Shown one piece after another: positions 6,972-15,115 of a stretch of 64,000 nucleotides of DNA. A model generated the notes under the pieces. The model worked only from the letters and a program-made list of their open reading frames with translations. It searched no databases and was not told the DNA's origin. How positions within the stretch are numbered: position 1 is the first letter of the stretch; every line of letters starts with the position of its first letter. The position numbers and the translations under genes were made by a program. The DNA is from an uncultured Eubacteriales bacterium (GTDB taxonomy: Bacteria > Bacillota > Clostridia > Lachnospirales > Lachnospiraceae): the NCBI GenBank assembly GCA_900539455.1, contig UQCD01000009.1, forward strand, positions 1-64,000, given 5' to 3'.

Positions 6972-8153
6972 CTACTTCTGTTTTTTTACAAAATCCTCAT
7001 ATAAAGGTGACATACTACGAAGTCTTGCAATTATCTCCTTTAGCTTGTCTACTGTAAAGTCAATATCTTCTTTTGTTGTTTCATTAGACAATGTAAGTCT
7101 AAGAGAGCCATGTGCTATTTCATGAGGCAGACCTATTGCCAATAAAACATGGGATGGGTCAAGAGAGCCTGATGTACACGCTGAACCACTTGAACCACAA
7201 ATACCATTCTGGTCAAGCAATATAAGCATTGACTCACCTTCAATAAATCTAAAGCAGAAATTAGCATTGTTTGGTAATCTTTTAACCTTATCTCCATTAA
7301 GCTTTGTGTATGGAATTTCATTCATTACACGCTGGATAAGATAATCTCTAAGCTCACTTTGGTATTTAATATCTGCATCCATATTTTTCATTGCAATTTC
7401 AGCAGCAGCTCCAAAGCCAACAATACCAGGAACATTATGTGTACCAGCTCTACGCTGTCTTTCCTGTGCGCCACCATGAATAAATGAACGGATTTTAACG
7501 CCCTTTCTAATGTACATAAGTCCAATACCCTTTGGTCCATTAATCTTATGTCCACTTGCACTTAGCATATCAATATTCATTTCATCTACATCAATTTTTA
7601 TATGTGCAAATGCCTGTACAGCATCTGTGTGGAATAAAATTTTATGCTTCTTTGCAATCTGTCCTATTTCATATAATGGCTGGATAGTACCAATTTCATT
7701 ATTTGCAGCCATAACTGAAATAAGAATTGTATCCTCTCTAATAGCCTTCTCTAATTCATCAAGCTTTACAAAGCCATTTTCGTCAACATCTATATATGTG
7801 ACCTCAAAGCCTCTTTTTTCAAGATATTCGCAGGTATGAAGTATTGCATGATGTTCGATTTTTGTAGTAATAATATGTTTACCTTTATTAGCATATGCTT
7901 CTGCTGTAGCCTTAAGAGCCCAGTTGTCTGACTCACTACCGCCACCTGTAAAATATATTTCCTCAGGCTTTGCACCAATTACCTTTGCTAAAGACTCTCT
8001 AGCCTTTGCTACTGCCTTTCCTGATTCATTTGCAAAACTATATATTGCTGATGGATTTCCATAATACTGTGTAAAATATGGAAGCATAGCATCTACTACT
8101 TCTGGATATACGGCTGTTGTAGCTGCATTATCTAAATATATTAACTTACTCAT
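6972..8153 (-). CDS. nifS: Cysteine desulphurase, NifS type
   Basis: A class V PLP-dependent aminotransferase-fold enzyme that converts cysteine to alanine and a persulphide for cluster and thio-tRNA synthesis. Visible motifs: YLDNAATT at the N-terminus, TGGGSESDNWA, IEHHAI, HTDAVQAFAHIKID, SGHKINGPKGIG with the PLP lysine at about residue 203, and the catalytic cysteine loop GSSGSACTSGSLDPSH (about 326). The tight loop and SACTSG pattern match the NifS/IscS class rather than SufS. The length of 393 residues is normal. It is first in the nifS-iscU operon, with mnmA and nadA (users of its sulphur) on the opposite strand. Its promoter carries a palindrome shared with cysK, suggesting cysteine- or cluster-responsive control. 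Confidence 0.95.
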   Translation of the reverse strand: MSKLIYLDNAATTAVYPEVVDAMLPYFTQYYGNPSAIYSFANESGKAVAKARESLAKVIGAKPEEIYFTGGGSESDNWALKATAEAYANKGKHIITTKIEHHAILHTCEYLEKRGFEVTYIDVDENGFVKLDELEKAIREDTILISVMAANNEIGTIQPLYEIGQIAKKHKILFHTDAVQAFAHIKIDVDEMNIDMLSASGHKINGPKGIGLMYIRKGVKIRSFIHGGAQERQRRAGTHNVPGIVGFGAAAEIAMKNMDADIKYQSELRDYLIQRVMNEIPYTKLNGDKVKRLPNNANFCFRFIEGESMLILLDQNGICGSSGSACTSGSLDPSHVLLAIGLPHEIAHGSLRLTLSNETTKEDIDFTVDKLKEIIARLRSMSPLYEDFVKKQK

Positions 8154-8206
8154 TGTAATATCCTTTCTGCTTATGTTATTTCCTAGTATATTGCTCGGAT
8201 ATAATC

Positions 8207-8244
8207 ATTATAATATATTATTTCCTATTGTCAAGGTAGGAATT
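8207..8244 (-). promoter_or_regulatory. nifS promoter with overlapping CCTA-N9-TAGG operator
   Basis: On the minus strand the -35 is TTGACA (8229-8234) and the -10 TATAAT (8207-8212), spaced by 16 bases. A palindrome, TTCCTA (8222-8227) and TAGGAA (8237-8242) with a 9-base centre, straddles the -35. The same CCTA-N9-TAGG geometry recurs in front of cysK, which points to one repressor of sulphur or cluster metabolism, perhaps an Rrf2-family (CymR/IscR) protein. Confidence 0.7.
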
Positions 8245-8304
8245 CAAAAAAACAACTGTTTTCTCGCTAAAACTCAAGTTTTTCTGGTATTATTTTTCAC
8301 CCAC

Positions 8305-8346
8305 AAAAAAGGCTGCCACCTAAATAATACCATAGATGGCAACCTT
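8305..8346 (-). terminator. cysK terminator
   Basis: Read on the minus strand, AAGGTTGCCA (8337-8346) pairs with TGGCAGCCTT (8309-8318) with one mismatch and is followed by a run of T (complement of the A run at 8305-8310). Confidence 0.85.
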
Positions 8347-8410
8347 AATTATGAGAATTTATTTCTGATAATGATTTACATTATAATTTTACTTTATGCT
8401 TGTTTTATAA

Positions 8411-9352
8411 CTATTTTGTTGAAGCAAAAAGTGGAGTTGAAAGGTATCTGTCACCTGAATCTGGAAGTAATACAACTATATTCTTACCGGCATTTTCAGG
8501 TCTGTTTGCTAAAATTGTAGCTGCCTTTAAAGCTGCTCCAGAAGAAATACCTACTAAAATACCTTCGCTTACTGCAAACTTCTTACCTTCTGCAAATGCG
8601 TCCTCGTTTTCAATAGCAATAACTTCATCATATACCTTTGTATTTAATACTTCTGGTACAAAGCCAGCGCCGATACCCTGAATTTTATGAGGGCCAGCAG
8701 TACCCTTTGAAAGAACTGGTGAAGTAGCAGGCTCAACTGCAACTACCTTTACATCTGGATTTTGTGACTTCAAATATTCGCCAACACCTGTAATAGTACC
8801 GCCTGTACCAACACCTGCAACAAATATGTCAACTTTTCCATCTGTCTGCTCCCAAATTTCCGGGCCTGTAGTTTTCTTATGTATTTCAGGATTTGCCTTA
8901 TTTACAAACTGTCCTAAAATAACAGAGCCTTCGATTGATTCCTTTAACTCTTCTGCCTTTGCAATAGCACCCTTCATGCCCTTAGCACCTTCTGTAAGAA
9001 CTAATTCAGCACCATAAGCAGCTAAAAGATTTCTTCTTTCAACACTCATTGTATCTGGCAATGTCAAAATAGCCTTGTATCCCTTTGCTGCTGCCACTGC
9101 TGCAAGACCAATACCTGTATTACCTGAGGTTGGCTCAATAATTGTTGCACCTGGCTTTAATATTCCTTTTTCCTCAGCATCTTCAATCATTGCTAATGCA
9201 ATACGGTCCTTTACTGAACCAGCAGGATTTAAATATTCAAGTTTTGCTAAAATAGTAGCATTTGTAGCTTCTGCTTTAGCTGCGTAACGACTAATCTTTA
9301 ATAAAGGTGTTCCACCAACAAGTTCTAATGCACTCTCTTTAATTTTGCTCAT
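8411..9352 (-). CDS. cysK: Cysteine synthase (O-acetylserine sulphhydrylase)
   Basis: A PLP enzyme of the beta family that makes cysteine from O-acetylserine and sulphide. Visible landmarks: VGGTPLL, KLEYLNPAGSVKDRIA with the PLP lysine (about residue 46), PTSGNTGIGLA binding the substrate carboxylate, TLPDTMSVERR, GTGGTITGVG for phosphate binding, and GISSGAALKAA plus LLPDSGDRYLST at the C-terminus. At 313 residues it matches CysK; CysM-specific features are not obvious. An ATG with AGGAGG upstream starts it at 9352. It is monocistronic, with its own promoter and terminator, and the operator in its leader matches the one at nifS. Its substrate or regulator supply is linked in function to the adjacent metNIQ importer. 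Confidence 0.96.
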   Translation of the reverse strand: MSKIKESALELVGGTPLLKISRYAAKAEATNATILAKLEYLNPAGSVKDRIALAMIEDAEEKGILKPGATIIEPTSGNTGIGLAAVAAAKGYKAILTLPDTMSVERRNLLAAYGAELVLTEGAKGMKGAIAKAEELKESIEGSVILGQFVNKANPEIHKKTTGPEIWEQTDGKVDIFVAGVGTGGTITGVGEYLKSQNPDVKVVAVEPATSPVLSKGTAGPHKIQGIGAGFVPEVLNTKVYDEVIAIENEDAFAEGKKFAVSEGILVGISSGAALKAATILANRPENAGKNIVVLLPDSGDRYLSTPLFASTK

Positions 9353-9397
9353 AAATTTTTCCTCCTAAACTTCTTTGATTGTTTTTAAATTTTATTT

Positions 9398-9460
9398 CCT
9401 ATTTTTCTAGTAGGTTTTATATGATATTCATATATTATTATTATTTTATAAGTTTGTCAA
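9398..9460 (-). promoter_or_regulatory. cysK promoter and downstream CCTA-N9-TAGG operator
   Basis: On the minus strand the -35 TTGACA is at 9455-9460 and the -10 TAATAT at 9432-9437, with 17 bases between. Downstream of the -10, CCTA (9411-9414 complement) and TAGG (9398-9401 complement) form a half-site pair with a 9-base centre, followed by AAAT as in the nifS operator. The position just downstream of the start point suggests repression. Confidence 0.65.
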
Positions 9461-9523
9461 CAACATTTGTGATTTATTTTCAATATTATACCTGCTCTTA
9501 TCTGTAATATAATATCTATCGTT

Positions 9524-10363
9524 TTATTCAAATATTGCTACTACTGCTCCATTATAGTTATCTTCTATATACTTCTTAACCTTTTCAGACTTTAACGCAT
9601 TTACAAGAGCCTTTGTTTTGTCACTATTTTCATTTCCCTCTTTAACTGCAACGATATTTGCATATGTCTGGGCAGCTAATGAATCAGAAGCTTCAAGTGC
9701 AAGTGCATCTTCGATTTTAAATCCTGCTTCAAGTGCATAATTACCATTAACAGCAATAATATCAACATCCTGTGCTGCTCTTGCTACCTGTGCTGCTTCA
9801 AGTTCTTTAATTTCAAGGTTGTATGGGTTTTCTTCAATGTCTAATACTGTAGCTGTTACACCAGCACCATCTTTAAGCTTAATTAAACCTTTTGCTTCGA
9901 GAAGTAATAATGCTCTTGCCTCATTTGTTGCGTCATTTGGTACTGCTACTGTTGCTCCGTCCTTGATTTTGCTTAAGTCTGATACCTTGCCAGCAAAAAT
10001 TCCGAATGGTTCATAGTGAATACTTGCTGCCGAAACAAGATGTGTTCCATTTTCTTCGTTAAAGTTATCAAGATATGGCTTGTGCTGGAAGTAATTTGCA
10101 TCAAGATCTCCACTTTCTAATGCTGTGTTTGGAAGAACATAATCATTATATTCTACAATTTCAAGAGTATATCCCTCTTTTGCCAAATCATCCTTAATAG
10201 CCTCAAGTATTTCAGCATGAGGTGTAATACTTGCACCTACTTTAATTACTTTCTTGTCATCTGAGGAATTTTTGTTGTTTCCATTGTCTGCATTGCTTCC
10301 GCAGCCTGCAAGGCTCGCTACTAAACTTACTCCTAATAATAAACCTAATAATTTCTTTCTCAT
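9524..10363 (-). CDS. metQ: Methionine-binding lipoprotein
   Basis: The substrate-binding lipoprotein of the D/L-methionine importer MetNIQ, anchored outside the membrane. A signal peptide of about 22 residues ends in the lipobox LAGC, followed by a Gly/Asn/Ser linker. The mature part shows the NLPA-family pattern IKVGASITPHAEIL, YFQHKPYLDNFN, HYEPFGIFAGK, VAVPNDATNEARAL and an ALEAGF-type segment. The ATG at 10363 has AAGGAA at good spacing; an ATG three codons earlier does not. It is separated from metI by 125 bases, a wider gap than metI-metN, so it may be translated from an internal promoter or a processed message to give excess binding protein. Confidence 0.93.
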   Translation of the reverse strand: MRKKLLGLLLGVSLVASLAGCGSNADNGNNKNSSDDKKVIKVGASITPHAEILEAIKDDLAKEGYTLEIVEYNDYVLPNTALESGDLDANYFQHKPYLDNFNEENGTHLVSAASIHYEPFGIFAGKVSDLSKIKDGATVAVPNDATNEARALLLLEAKGLIKLKDGAGVTATVLDIEENPYNLEIKELEAAQVARAAQDVDIIAVNGNYALEAGFKIEDALALEASDSLAAQTYANIVAVKEGNENSDKTKALVNALKSEKVKKYIEDNYNGAVVAIFE

Positions 10364-10497
10364 ATTTTTCATTTCCTTTCTTATTTCCTTGTTTTTAATT
10401 GAATATGAAGCATTTATTTGCTTAATTTTCTTACACTTTTCTACTTTTACTTATTTAACACTGCTTATTTGATTAATAAGTATATTTAACTACTTAT

Positions 10498-11157
10498 TTA
10501 CTTTAATCTTTTATCCAGCTTATTGACTATCCTAATTCCTACCTCCTGGAATATTTGTACAATTATTACCAAAACTGCAACTGTTATTAGCATTACATCT
10601 GTTTGATACCTGTAATATCCATAGTTAGTAGCTATAGCACCTAAGCCGCCGCCACCTGTAAAGCCTGCCATTGCTGAATAACCAAGTATTGTTGTTATTG
10701 CTATGGTAAGTCCCACTAATAAGGATGGCTTTGCTTCCGGCAAGAGCACTCTTGTAATTATTTGAAAATTTGAAGAGCCCATTGCCTTTGCTGCCTCTAT
10801 TACTCCTCCGTCTACCTCTTTAAGAGAAGACTCTACCATTCTTGCCACAAATGGTATTGCTGCAACTATAAGTGGAACAATGGTTGCTGTAGGCCCAATA
10901 GTTGTTCCCACTACAAGTCTTGTAAATGGAAGTATGGCAACCAGCAAAATCAAAAATGGTACTGACCTAATAATGTTTATTATTACACCAACCACCAGAT
11001 TAATTACCCGGTTTCTACAAATTCCTTTTTTATCTGTAATGTACATTATCACTCCGAGAGGAATACCAAAAACATATGCTGCTACAGTTGAAATAATCAC
11101 CATATAAAGGGTTTCCCCTATTCCTGTTATTAATAACTGTATCATTTTTTCTGTCAT
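10498..11157 (-). CDS. metI: Methionine ABC importer permease
   Basis: An integral membrane subunit of the MetNIQ importer with about five or six hydrophobic segments in 219 residues, the usual size. The binding-protein-dependent transport signature is present as EAAKAMGSSNFQIITRVLLPEA (about 133-154), the EAA loop that contacts the ATPase MetN. The N-terminal TGIGETLYMV and the IRSVPFLILL segment are typical of MetI. Only three bases separate it from the upstream metN, indicating translational coupling. Confidence 0.94.
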   Translation of the reverse strand: MTEKMIQLLITGIGETLYMVIISTVAAYVFGIPLGVIMYITDKKGICRNRVINLVVGVIINIIRSVPFLILLVAILPFTRLVVGTTIGPTATIVPLIVAAIPFVARMVESSLKEVDGGVIEAAKAMGSSNFQIITRVLLPEAKPSLLVGLTIAITTILGYSAMAGFTGGGGLGAIATNYGYYRYQTDVMLITVAVLVIIVQIFQEVGIRIVNKLDKRLK

Positions 11158-11160
11158 ATT

Positions 11161-12153
11161 TTATCTTCCTCCTTTCTCGAAATGAATTTCCTTTTCTGTA
11201 AGATAATCCTTTATAAGCTTGACCTTTTCAGCATCCTTTGGCAGTTCTATCAGCATTTGTCCAAATGCCCTGCCTCCAATGTTTTCTGTGTTTGCACCTA
11301 AAATATTTATCATTACATTACATTTTACTGATAAGGCGGAGATAATTGGCTCGTTTGATGACTGACCATCAAATACTATTCTAAGCACATCTCCTTCACT
11401 TTCTGTTTCTGAAATTTCCTTATCTGGTAAAATAAGTCGTCTGGCTGTTTCTGACTTTGGATTAATAAATACATCTTTAACTGTACCTATTTCTTCGATC
11501 CTTCCGTCACTCATTACTGCCACTCTGTTACAAATCTGTTCAACTACCTTCATTTCATGGGTAATTACAACTATTGTAACATTAAGCTTTTCATTTATTT
11601 CTTTTAGAAGCTCCAGAATAGACCTTGTTGTTATAGGATCAAGTGCACTGGTAGCTTCATCACAAAGCAGCACCTCCGGGGAAGTAGCAAGTGCTCTTGC
11701 TATTGCCACTCTTTGCTTTTGTCCTCCAGATAATTGTACTGGATAAGCTTTTTCCTTATCCTTCAAATCTACTAATTCCAAAAGCTCCTTGGCTCTCTTT
11801 ATTGCATCCTTTTTCTTTACTCCTGCTACAAGTAATGGATAGCAAATATTTTCTATAACATTCTTCTGTGATAATAAATTGAATTGCTGGAATATCATTC
11901 CAATATTCTGTCTACATCGTCTAAGCTCTTTTTCACTTATTTTAGTAAGATTAATATCACCTAAATATACATTGCCTTCTGTTGGCACCTCTAAAAGATT
12001 GATACATCGGACTAATGTTGATTTACCAGCGCCAGAAAAGCCTATTATTCCGAATATCTCGCCCTTCTCTATAGAAAAGCTGACATCCTTAACTGCCTGA
12101 ACAGTATTCTTTTTTGATTTAAAGGTTTTACTTACGCGTTCAAAACGAATCAA
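11161..12153 (-). CDS. metN: Methionine ABC importer ATP-binding protein
   Basis: The ATPase of the methionine importer. The nucleotide-binding domain has Walker A GFSGAGKST (about 38-46), Q-loop QQFN, signature LSGGQKQR (about 141) and Walker B VLLCDEATSALDP. The C-terminal 90 residues form the NIL/ACT-like domain that binds methionine and inhibits transport when the cytoplasmic pool is high; the ADP-ribose-like PNPIISALSVKCNVMINIL pattern fits this domain. Translation starts at a TTG preceded by GGAGGTG. It is the first gene of metNIQ. The leader has palindromes but no recognisable SAM or T-box riboswitch. Confidence 0.95.
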   Translation of the reverse strand: MIRFERVSKTFKSKKNTVQAVKDVSFSIEKGEIFGIIGFSGAGKSTLVRCINLLEVPTEGNVYLGDINLTKISEKELRRCRQNIGMIFQQFNLLSQKNVIENICYPLLVAGVKKKDAIKRAKELLELVDLKDKEKAYPVQLSGGQKQRVAIARALATSPEVLLCDEATSALDPITTRSILELLKEINEKLNVTIVVITHEMKVVEQICNRVAVMSDGRIEEIGTVKDVFINPKSETARRLILPDKEISETESEGDVLRIVFDGQSSNEPIISALSVKCNVMINILGANTENIGGRAFGQMLIELPKDAEKVKLIKDYLTEKEIHFEKGGR

Positions 12154-12196
12154 TTTATCACCTCCAGATATTTTATTTTTAATTGTTTCTTGTGAC

Positions 12197-12283
12197 GGTG
12201 GTTAGTATACCACCTAATTACAAAAAGGTGTTAATACCTAAAAATTACTGCTTGTTATAGTTTTTACCTATAACAGCTTTTTT
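12197..12283. promoter_or_regulatory. Palindrome-rich leader of metNIQ
   Basis: Three dyads occur in 87 bases. GGTGGT/ACCACC (12197-12214) encloses a TATACT-like -10 on the minus strand. AGGTGTTAATACCT (12226-12239) is nearly self-complementary. TGTTATAG/CTATAACA (12253-12260/12268-12275) is followed by GCTTTTTT on the plus strand. The first two resemble tandem operators at the metNIQ promoter. The third looks like a terminator read on the plus strand, although no plus-strand gene ends there. Confidence 0.45.
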
Positions 12284-12394
12284 GTATATTTTATTGTTCT
12301 TTTGCTACTTATGGTTTTATATTTGACCTTGCATTTATTTTTTCTTCATCTTATTTTGCACCTTCAATTATTAGCCTATTAGGATAAAACATAA

Positions 12395-12457
12395 TAAAAA
12401 AGCAAATCCTCTTGCCCAAAGACCTTTCAGCCTATAAGGTAGAAAATTTGCTTTTTT
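12395..12457 (-). terminator. Terminator of the decarboxylase-cupin gene, with branched loop
   Basis: AAAAAGCAAAT and ATTTGCTTTTTT arms (12396-12407 and 12446-12457) are flanked by A/T runs on both sides. The loop holds a second hairpin, ACCTT/AAGGT. The rest of the 12284-12598 gap is AT-rich with no gene seen. Confidence 0.7.
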
Positions 12458-12598
12458 CCACATTCATTATCTATATTACTAACTATTTCCCACATTTATC
12501 ACTACATATGTCTACATATAAATAGCTTTACAGATACACTCTCGCCATATATCTACATTTTAGAAACATACTTACTTTGTATGTTTAAATTCCAATAT

Positions 12599-13366
12599 TT
12601 ATTTTAGCTTATTATATTCCTCATCAGTTACAGCCTCACACCATTCATTTAATGTATCCACGCCCGGAACTTCAACTGCAAGATGACTAAACCAGCTATC
12701 TGGTGCTGCTCCATGCCAATGCTTAACCTCTGCTGGAATGTTAATACAATCACCCGGCTTCATTTCTATTGCTTCCTTGCCCTCTTCCTGATAGTAACCT
12801 CTTCCTGCTACACATACAAGAATTTGTCCACCACCGCTTTTTGCATGATGAATATGCCAGTTATTTCTGCATCTAGGCTCAAAGGTTACATTAAAAATGC
12901 TTACTCCACTTGTTGATACAGGAGCAAGATAACTTTTTCCAATAAAATACTTGGCAAAGGCGTCATTTGGCGTACCAATAGGAAATATCATTTCCTTTGC
13001 GTGTGCTCTCATTGCTTCGTCCTCGTATTCTGAATCACCTTCATTAACCTTCCATACTTCCTTTGCAAGATTAAATACTGCCCAACCCTTTGGCCAGCCT
13101 GCATAAAACGCAACATGAGTAATAATGGCAGCTATTTCCTTTTGTGTTACGCCATGTACTTTTGCGTTTTCCAAATGAAATTTAAGTGAGGAATCTGTAA
13201 TTCCTGATGCCATAAGTGCTACAATGGTTATAATACTTCTGGTTTTTACATCAATATCCTGATTATTCCAATTTTCCCCAAATAATACATCATCATTAAA
13301 ATGTGCAAATTCTGGTGCGAACTCTCCTAAAGCATTTCTTCCTGCTGTCTGAACTATTTTTTCCAT
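12599..13366 (-). CDS. Carboxymuconolactone decarboxylase-cupin fusion protein
   Basis: Two domains are joined. Residues about 1-110 are an AhpD/carboxymuconolactone decarboxylase helical domain (segment RSIITIVALMASG, then KEIAAIITHVAFYAGWPKGW), and residues about 135-250 are a cupin with histidine ligands in WHIHHAKSGGGQ and the second motif PGDCINIPAEVKHWHGA. In Firmicutes such fusions sit beside flavodoxins, oxidoreductases and LysR regulators and are thought to act in redox or quinone-type stress; the true substrate is unknown. The decarboxylase domain lacks an obvious CxxC, so peroxidase activity like AhpD is unlikely. The flavodoxin and LysR gene follow the same strand order, so this is probably the last gene of a small LysR-controlled group. 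Confidence 0.88.
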   Translation of the reverse strand: MEKIVQTAGRNALGEFAPEFAHFNDDVLFGENWNNQDIDVKTRSIITIVALMASGITDSSLKFHLENAKVHGVTQKEIAAIITHVAFYAGWPKGWAVFNLAKEVWKVNEGDSEYEDEAMRAHAKEMIFPIGTPNDAFAKYFIGKSYLAPVSTSGVSIFNVTFEPRCRNNWHIHHAKSGGGQILVCVAGRGYYQEEGKEAIEMKPGDCINIPAEVKHWHGAAPDSWFSHLAVEVPGVDTLNEWCEAVTDEEYNKLK

Positions 13367-13374
13367 AAATCTTT

Positions 13375-13510
13375 ACCTTTTATAAATATTGTTAATTTTA
13401 TTTCATATAATTATCTTTTATAAACCTTGTTGATTTTCTTTTATGAATATTATTAATTTTCTTCTGTCCAATTTTTTCACAAGACTTGTTAATCTTCTTC
13501 TATAAAGATT
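13375..13510. repeat. Degenerate direct repeats between the cupin and flavodoxin genes
   Basis: Three or four imperfect copies of a unit like TTTATAAATATTGTTAATTT (starts near 13379, 13411, 13439 and 13482) fill this AT-rich gap. They vary too much to give a clean consensus; they could be decayed tandem repeats or regulator half-sites. Confidence 0.35.
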
Positions 13511-13520
13511 TTGAATAAAT

Positions 13521-13991
13521 CTATAAAGACTCTACCCACTTCTTTATTTCCTGCTTATCTGGATTATTTAAAAGTTTTCCTTCTACAAACTCTGCATTAG
13601 GTGCAGATGGCTGTAGCTCCTTAACTGTATTTCCAAAGCCACTTCCACCAGATGTAGCAAACAAAACAATTTTCTTTCCTGTAAAATCATATTTTTCCAA
13701 AAATGTATTAACAATAGTTGGTGCAACATACCACCAAATTGGAAATCCTAAAATTATTTCATTATAAGCCTTTATATCCAGCTCATTATCCTCTATTTCC
13801 GGTCGAATTGTTTTATCACTCATTTCAACGCTGCTTCTTGATTTTTTATCCATCCAGTTTAAATCGCCCTTTGTGTATAATACCTTTGGCACAATTTCAT
13901 ATAAATCACTATCACTTGCAGCTGCAATCATCTGGGCAATCTTTTTTGTAGTGCCTGTTGCACTAAAAAATACTACTAATTTTTTCTTCAT
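13521..13991 (-). CDS. Flavodoxin-like protein
   Basis: A 156-residue FMN-binding flavodoxin fold that would shuttle electrons or reduce small molecules. The phosphate-binding loop is FFSATGTTKKIA at residues 8-19, a T/S-rich P-loop of the flavodoxin_4 type. The isoalloxazine-contact segments are GFPIWWYVAP (about 84-93) and ATSGGSGFG (about 113-121). An upstream TTG would add five residues but overlaps the GGAGG ribosome binding site, so the ATG at 13991 is chosen. It is flanked by the decarboxylase-cupin gene and a LysR regulator, a recurrent redox neighbourhood in Clostridia. Confidence 0.9.
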   Translation of the reverse strand: MKKKLVVFFSATGTTKKIAQMIAAASDSDLYEIVPKVLYTKGDLNWMDKKSRSSVEMSDKTIRPEIEDNELDIKAYNEIILGFPIWWYVAPTIVNTFLEKYDFTGKKIVLFATSGGSGFGNTVKELQPSAPNAEFVEGKLLNNPDKQEIKKWVESL

Positions 13992-14180
13992 AAATAACAC
14001 CTCCAAAATAAAACAAGTGCAGGATAAGCACCTTACATTAAATCTTCAAAGCATTTGCTTGCATATCAAATACTTTAAATATATGCGCAAACATTTAATG
14101 TAAATATTACTTATGTTTTCCTACACTTTATTATATAATCTTATGTTTTATTATGTCTAATACTTATATTGAATACTTTA

Positions 14181-15059
14181 TTATGCCTTAAAAGCATTAA
14201 TTTCCTCTATAAATTTATTTACAGCAGGTGAATATGGTACATTTCTTCTCCAAGCAATTACTGTGTTTGCTTCAATTTCTGGATACAACCTTTTTTGCAC
14301 CAGCAAATCCCTTCTCCAATATCTTGCTGCTCCCTCGATGGATACAGGATACCCTAATCCATGTAATGCCATTACTCCTGCATTTGTTCCAAGATTACTT
14401 GTAAAGGCAATATTAATTTTGTCAAAATCCTTGCCAAACCAATTAGCCAGCTCACTTTGAACATTTAGCCTTTCTGGCACAATAAGTGGCACGCTTAACA
14501 AATCCTCTTTTGTAATGAACTCTTTTTTTGCCAGTGGGTCATCTGCTCGCATAGTTACAACCCAGTGGTCACTACCACTTATTCTAATGTAATCCAGCTT
14601 TTCTGTGCTAATTGGCTCTAAAAATAGTCCAATATCCACTAAACCCTTGTTTATCATTTCAAAAACATTGTCTGCTGTACCTGTATGAAGTGCAAATTGT
14701 ACCAAAGGATATTTTTCTTTATAGCTTTTACATATCTTTGCCAATATTTCTATTGCCATAAACTCACCACATCCTATAGTAATCCTTCCCTCTACTTTCC
14801 CATTCTGCCCTTTAAACTCACTTATAATTTTATCCTCAAGGTCAACCACCTCTAAAGCTCGTCTTTTAAACAAAATTCCTTCATTAGTAAGGGTAATACA
14901 ATGACCACCTCTGTCAAAAAGCTTCACTCCCAGTTCATCCTCTAGGGCTGCAAGCTGTCTTGAAAGGGTGGGCTGAGTAATATTTAATTGTTCTGCTGCT
15001 TTTGTAAAGCTTTGCTCCCTGGCTACTGTTAAAAAGTAGCGTAATACTCTTAAATCCAT
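14181..15059 (-). CDS. LysR-family transcriptional regulator
   Basis: The N-terminal winged helix-turn-helix is plain: MDLRVLRYFLTVAREQSFTK, then AAEQLNITQPTLSRQLAALEDELGVKLFDR (about 20-48). It is followed by a 200-residue effector-binding domain with the RITIGCGEF start typical of the family. Length is 292 residues. It lies on the same strand, upstream of the flavodoxin and decarboxylase-cupin genes, and LysR proteins of this subfamily commonly activate adjacent redox genes; that is the likely role here. The effector is unknown. Confidence 0.93.
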   Translation of the reverse strand: MDLRVLRYFLTVAREQSFTKAAEQLNITQPTLSRQLAALEDELGVKLFDRGGHCITLTNEGILFKRRALEVVDLEDKIISEFKGQNGKVEGRITIGCGEFMAIEILAKICKSYKEKYPLVQFALHTGTADNVFEMINKGLVDIGLFLEPISTEKLDYIRISGSDHWVVTMRADDPLAKKEFITKEDLLSVPLIVPERLNVQSELANWFGKDFDKINIAFTSNLGTNAGVMALHGLGYPVSIEGAARYWRRDLLVQKRLYPEIEANTVIAWRRNVPYSPAVNKFIEEINAFKA

Positions 15060-15115
15060 ATAAATTCCTGCTTTATTGTAATATGGTAATACTTGCCACT
15101 ATGCTTATATTGTGC

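Noticed and set aside
7510..7839. Open frames antisense to nifS, cysK, rpoB and other genes
   Set aside because: They are shadows of conserved coding frames, without ribosome binding sites or recognisable proteins.
12154..12600. SAM (S-box) riboswitch for metNIQ
   Set aside because: The conserved S-box core (CTTATCAAGAG-like and GATG elements) is not found.
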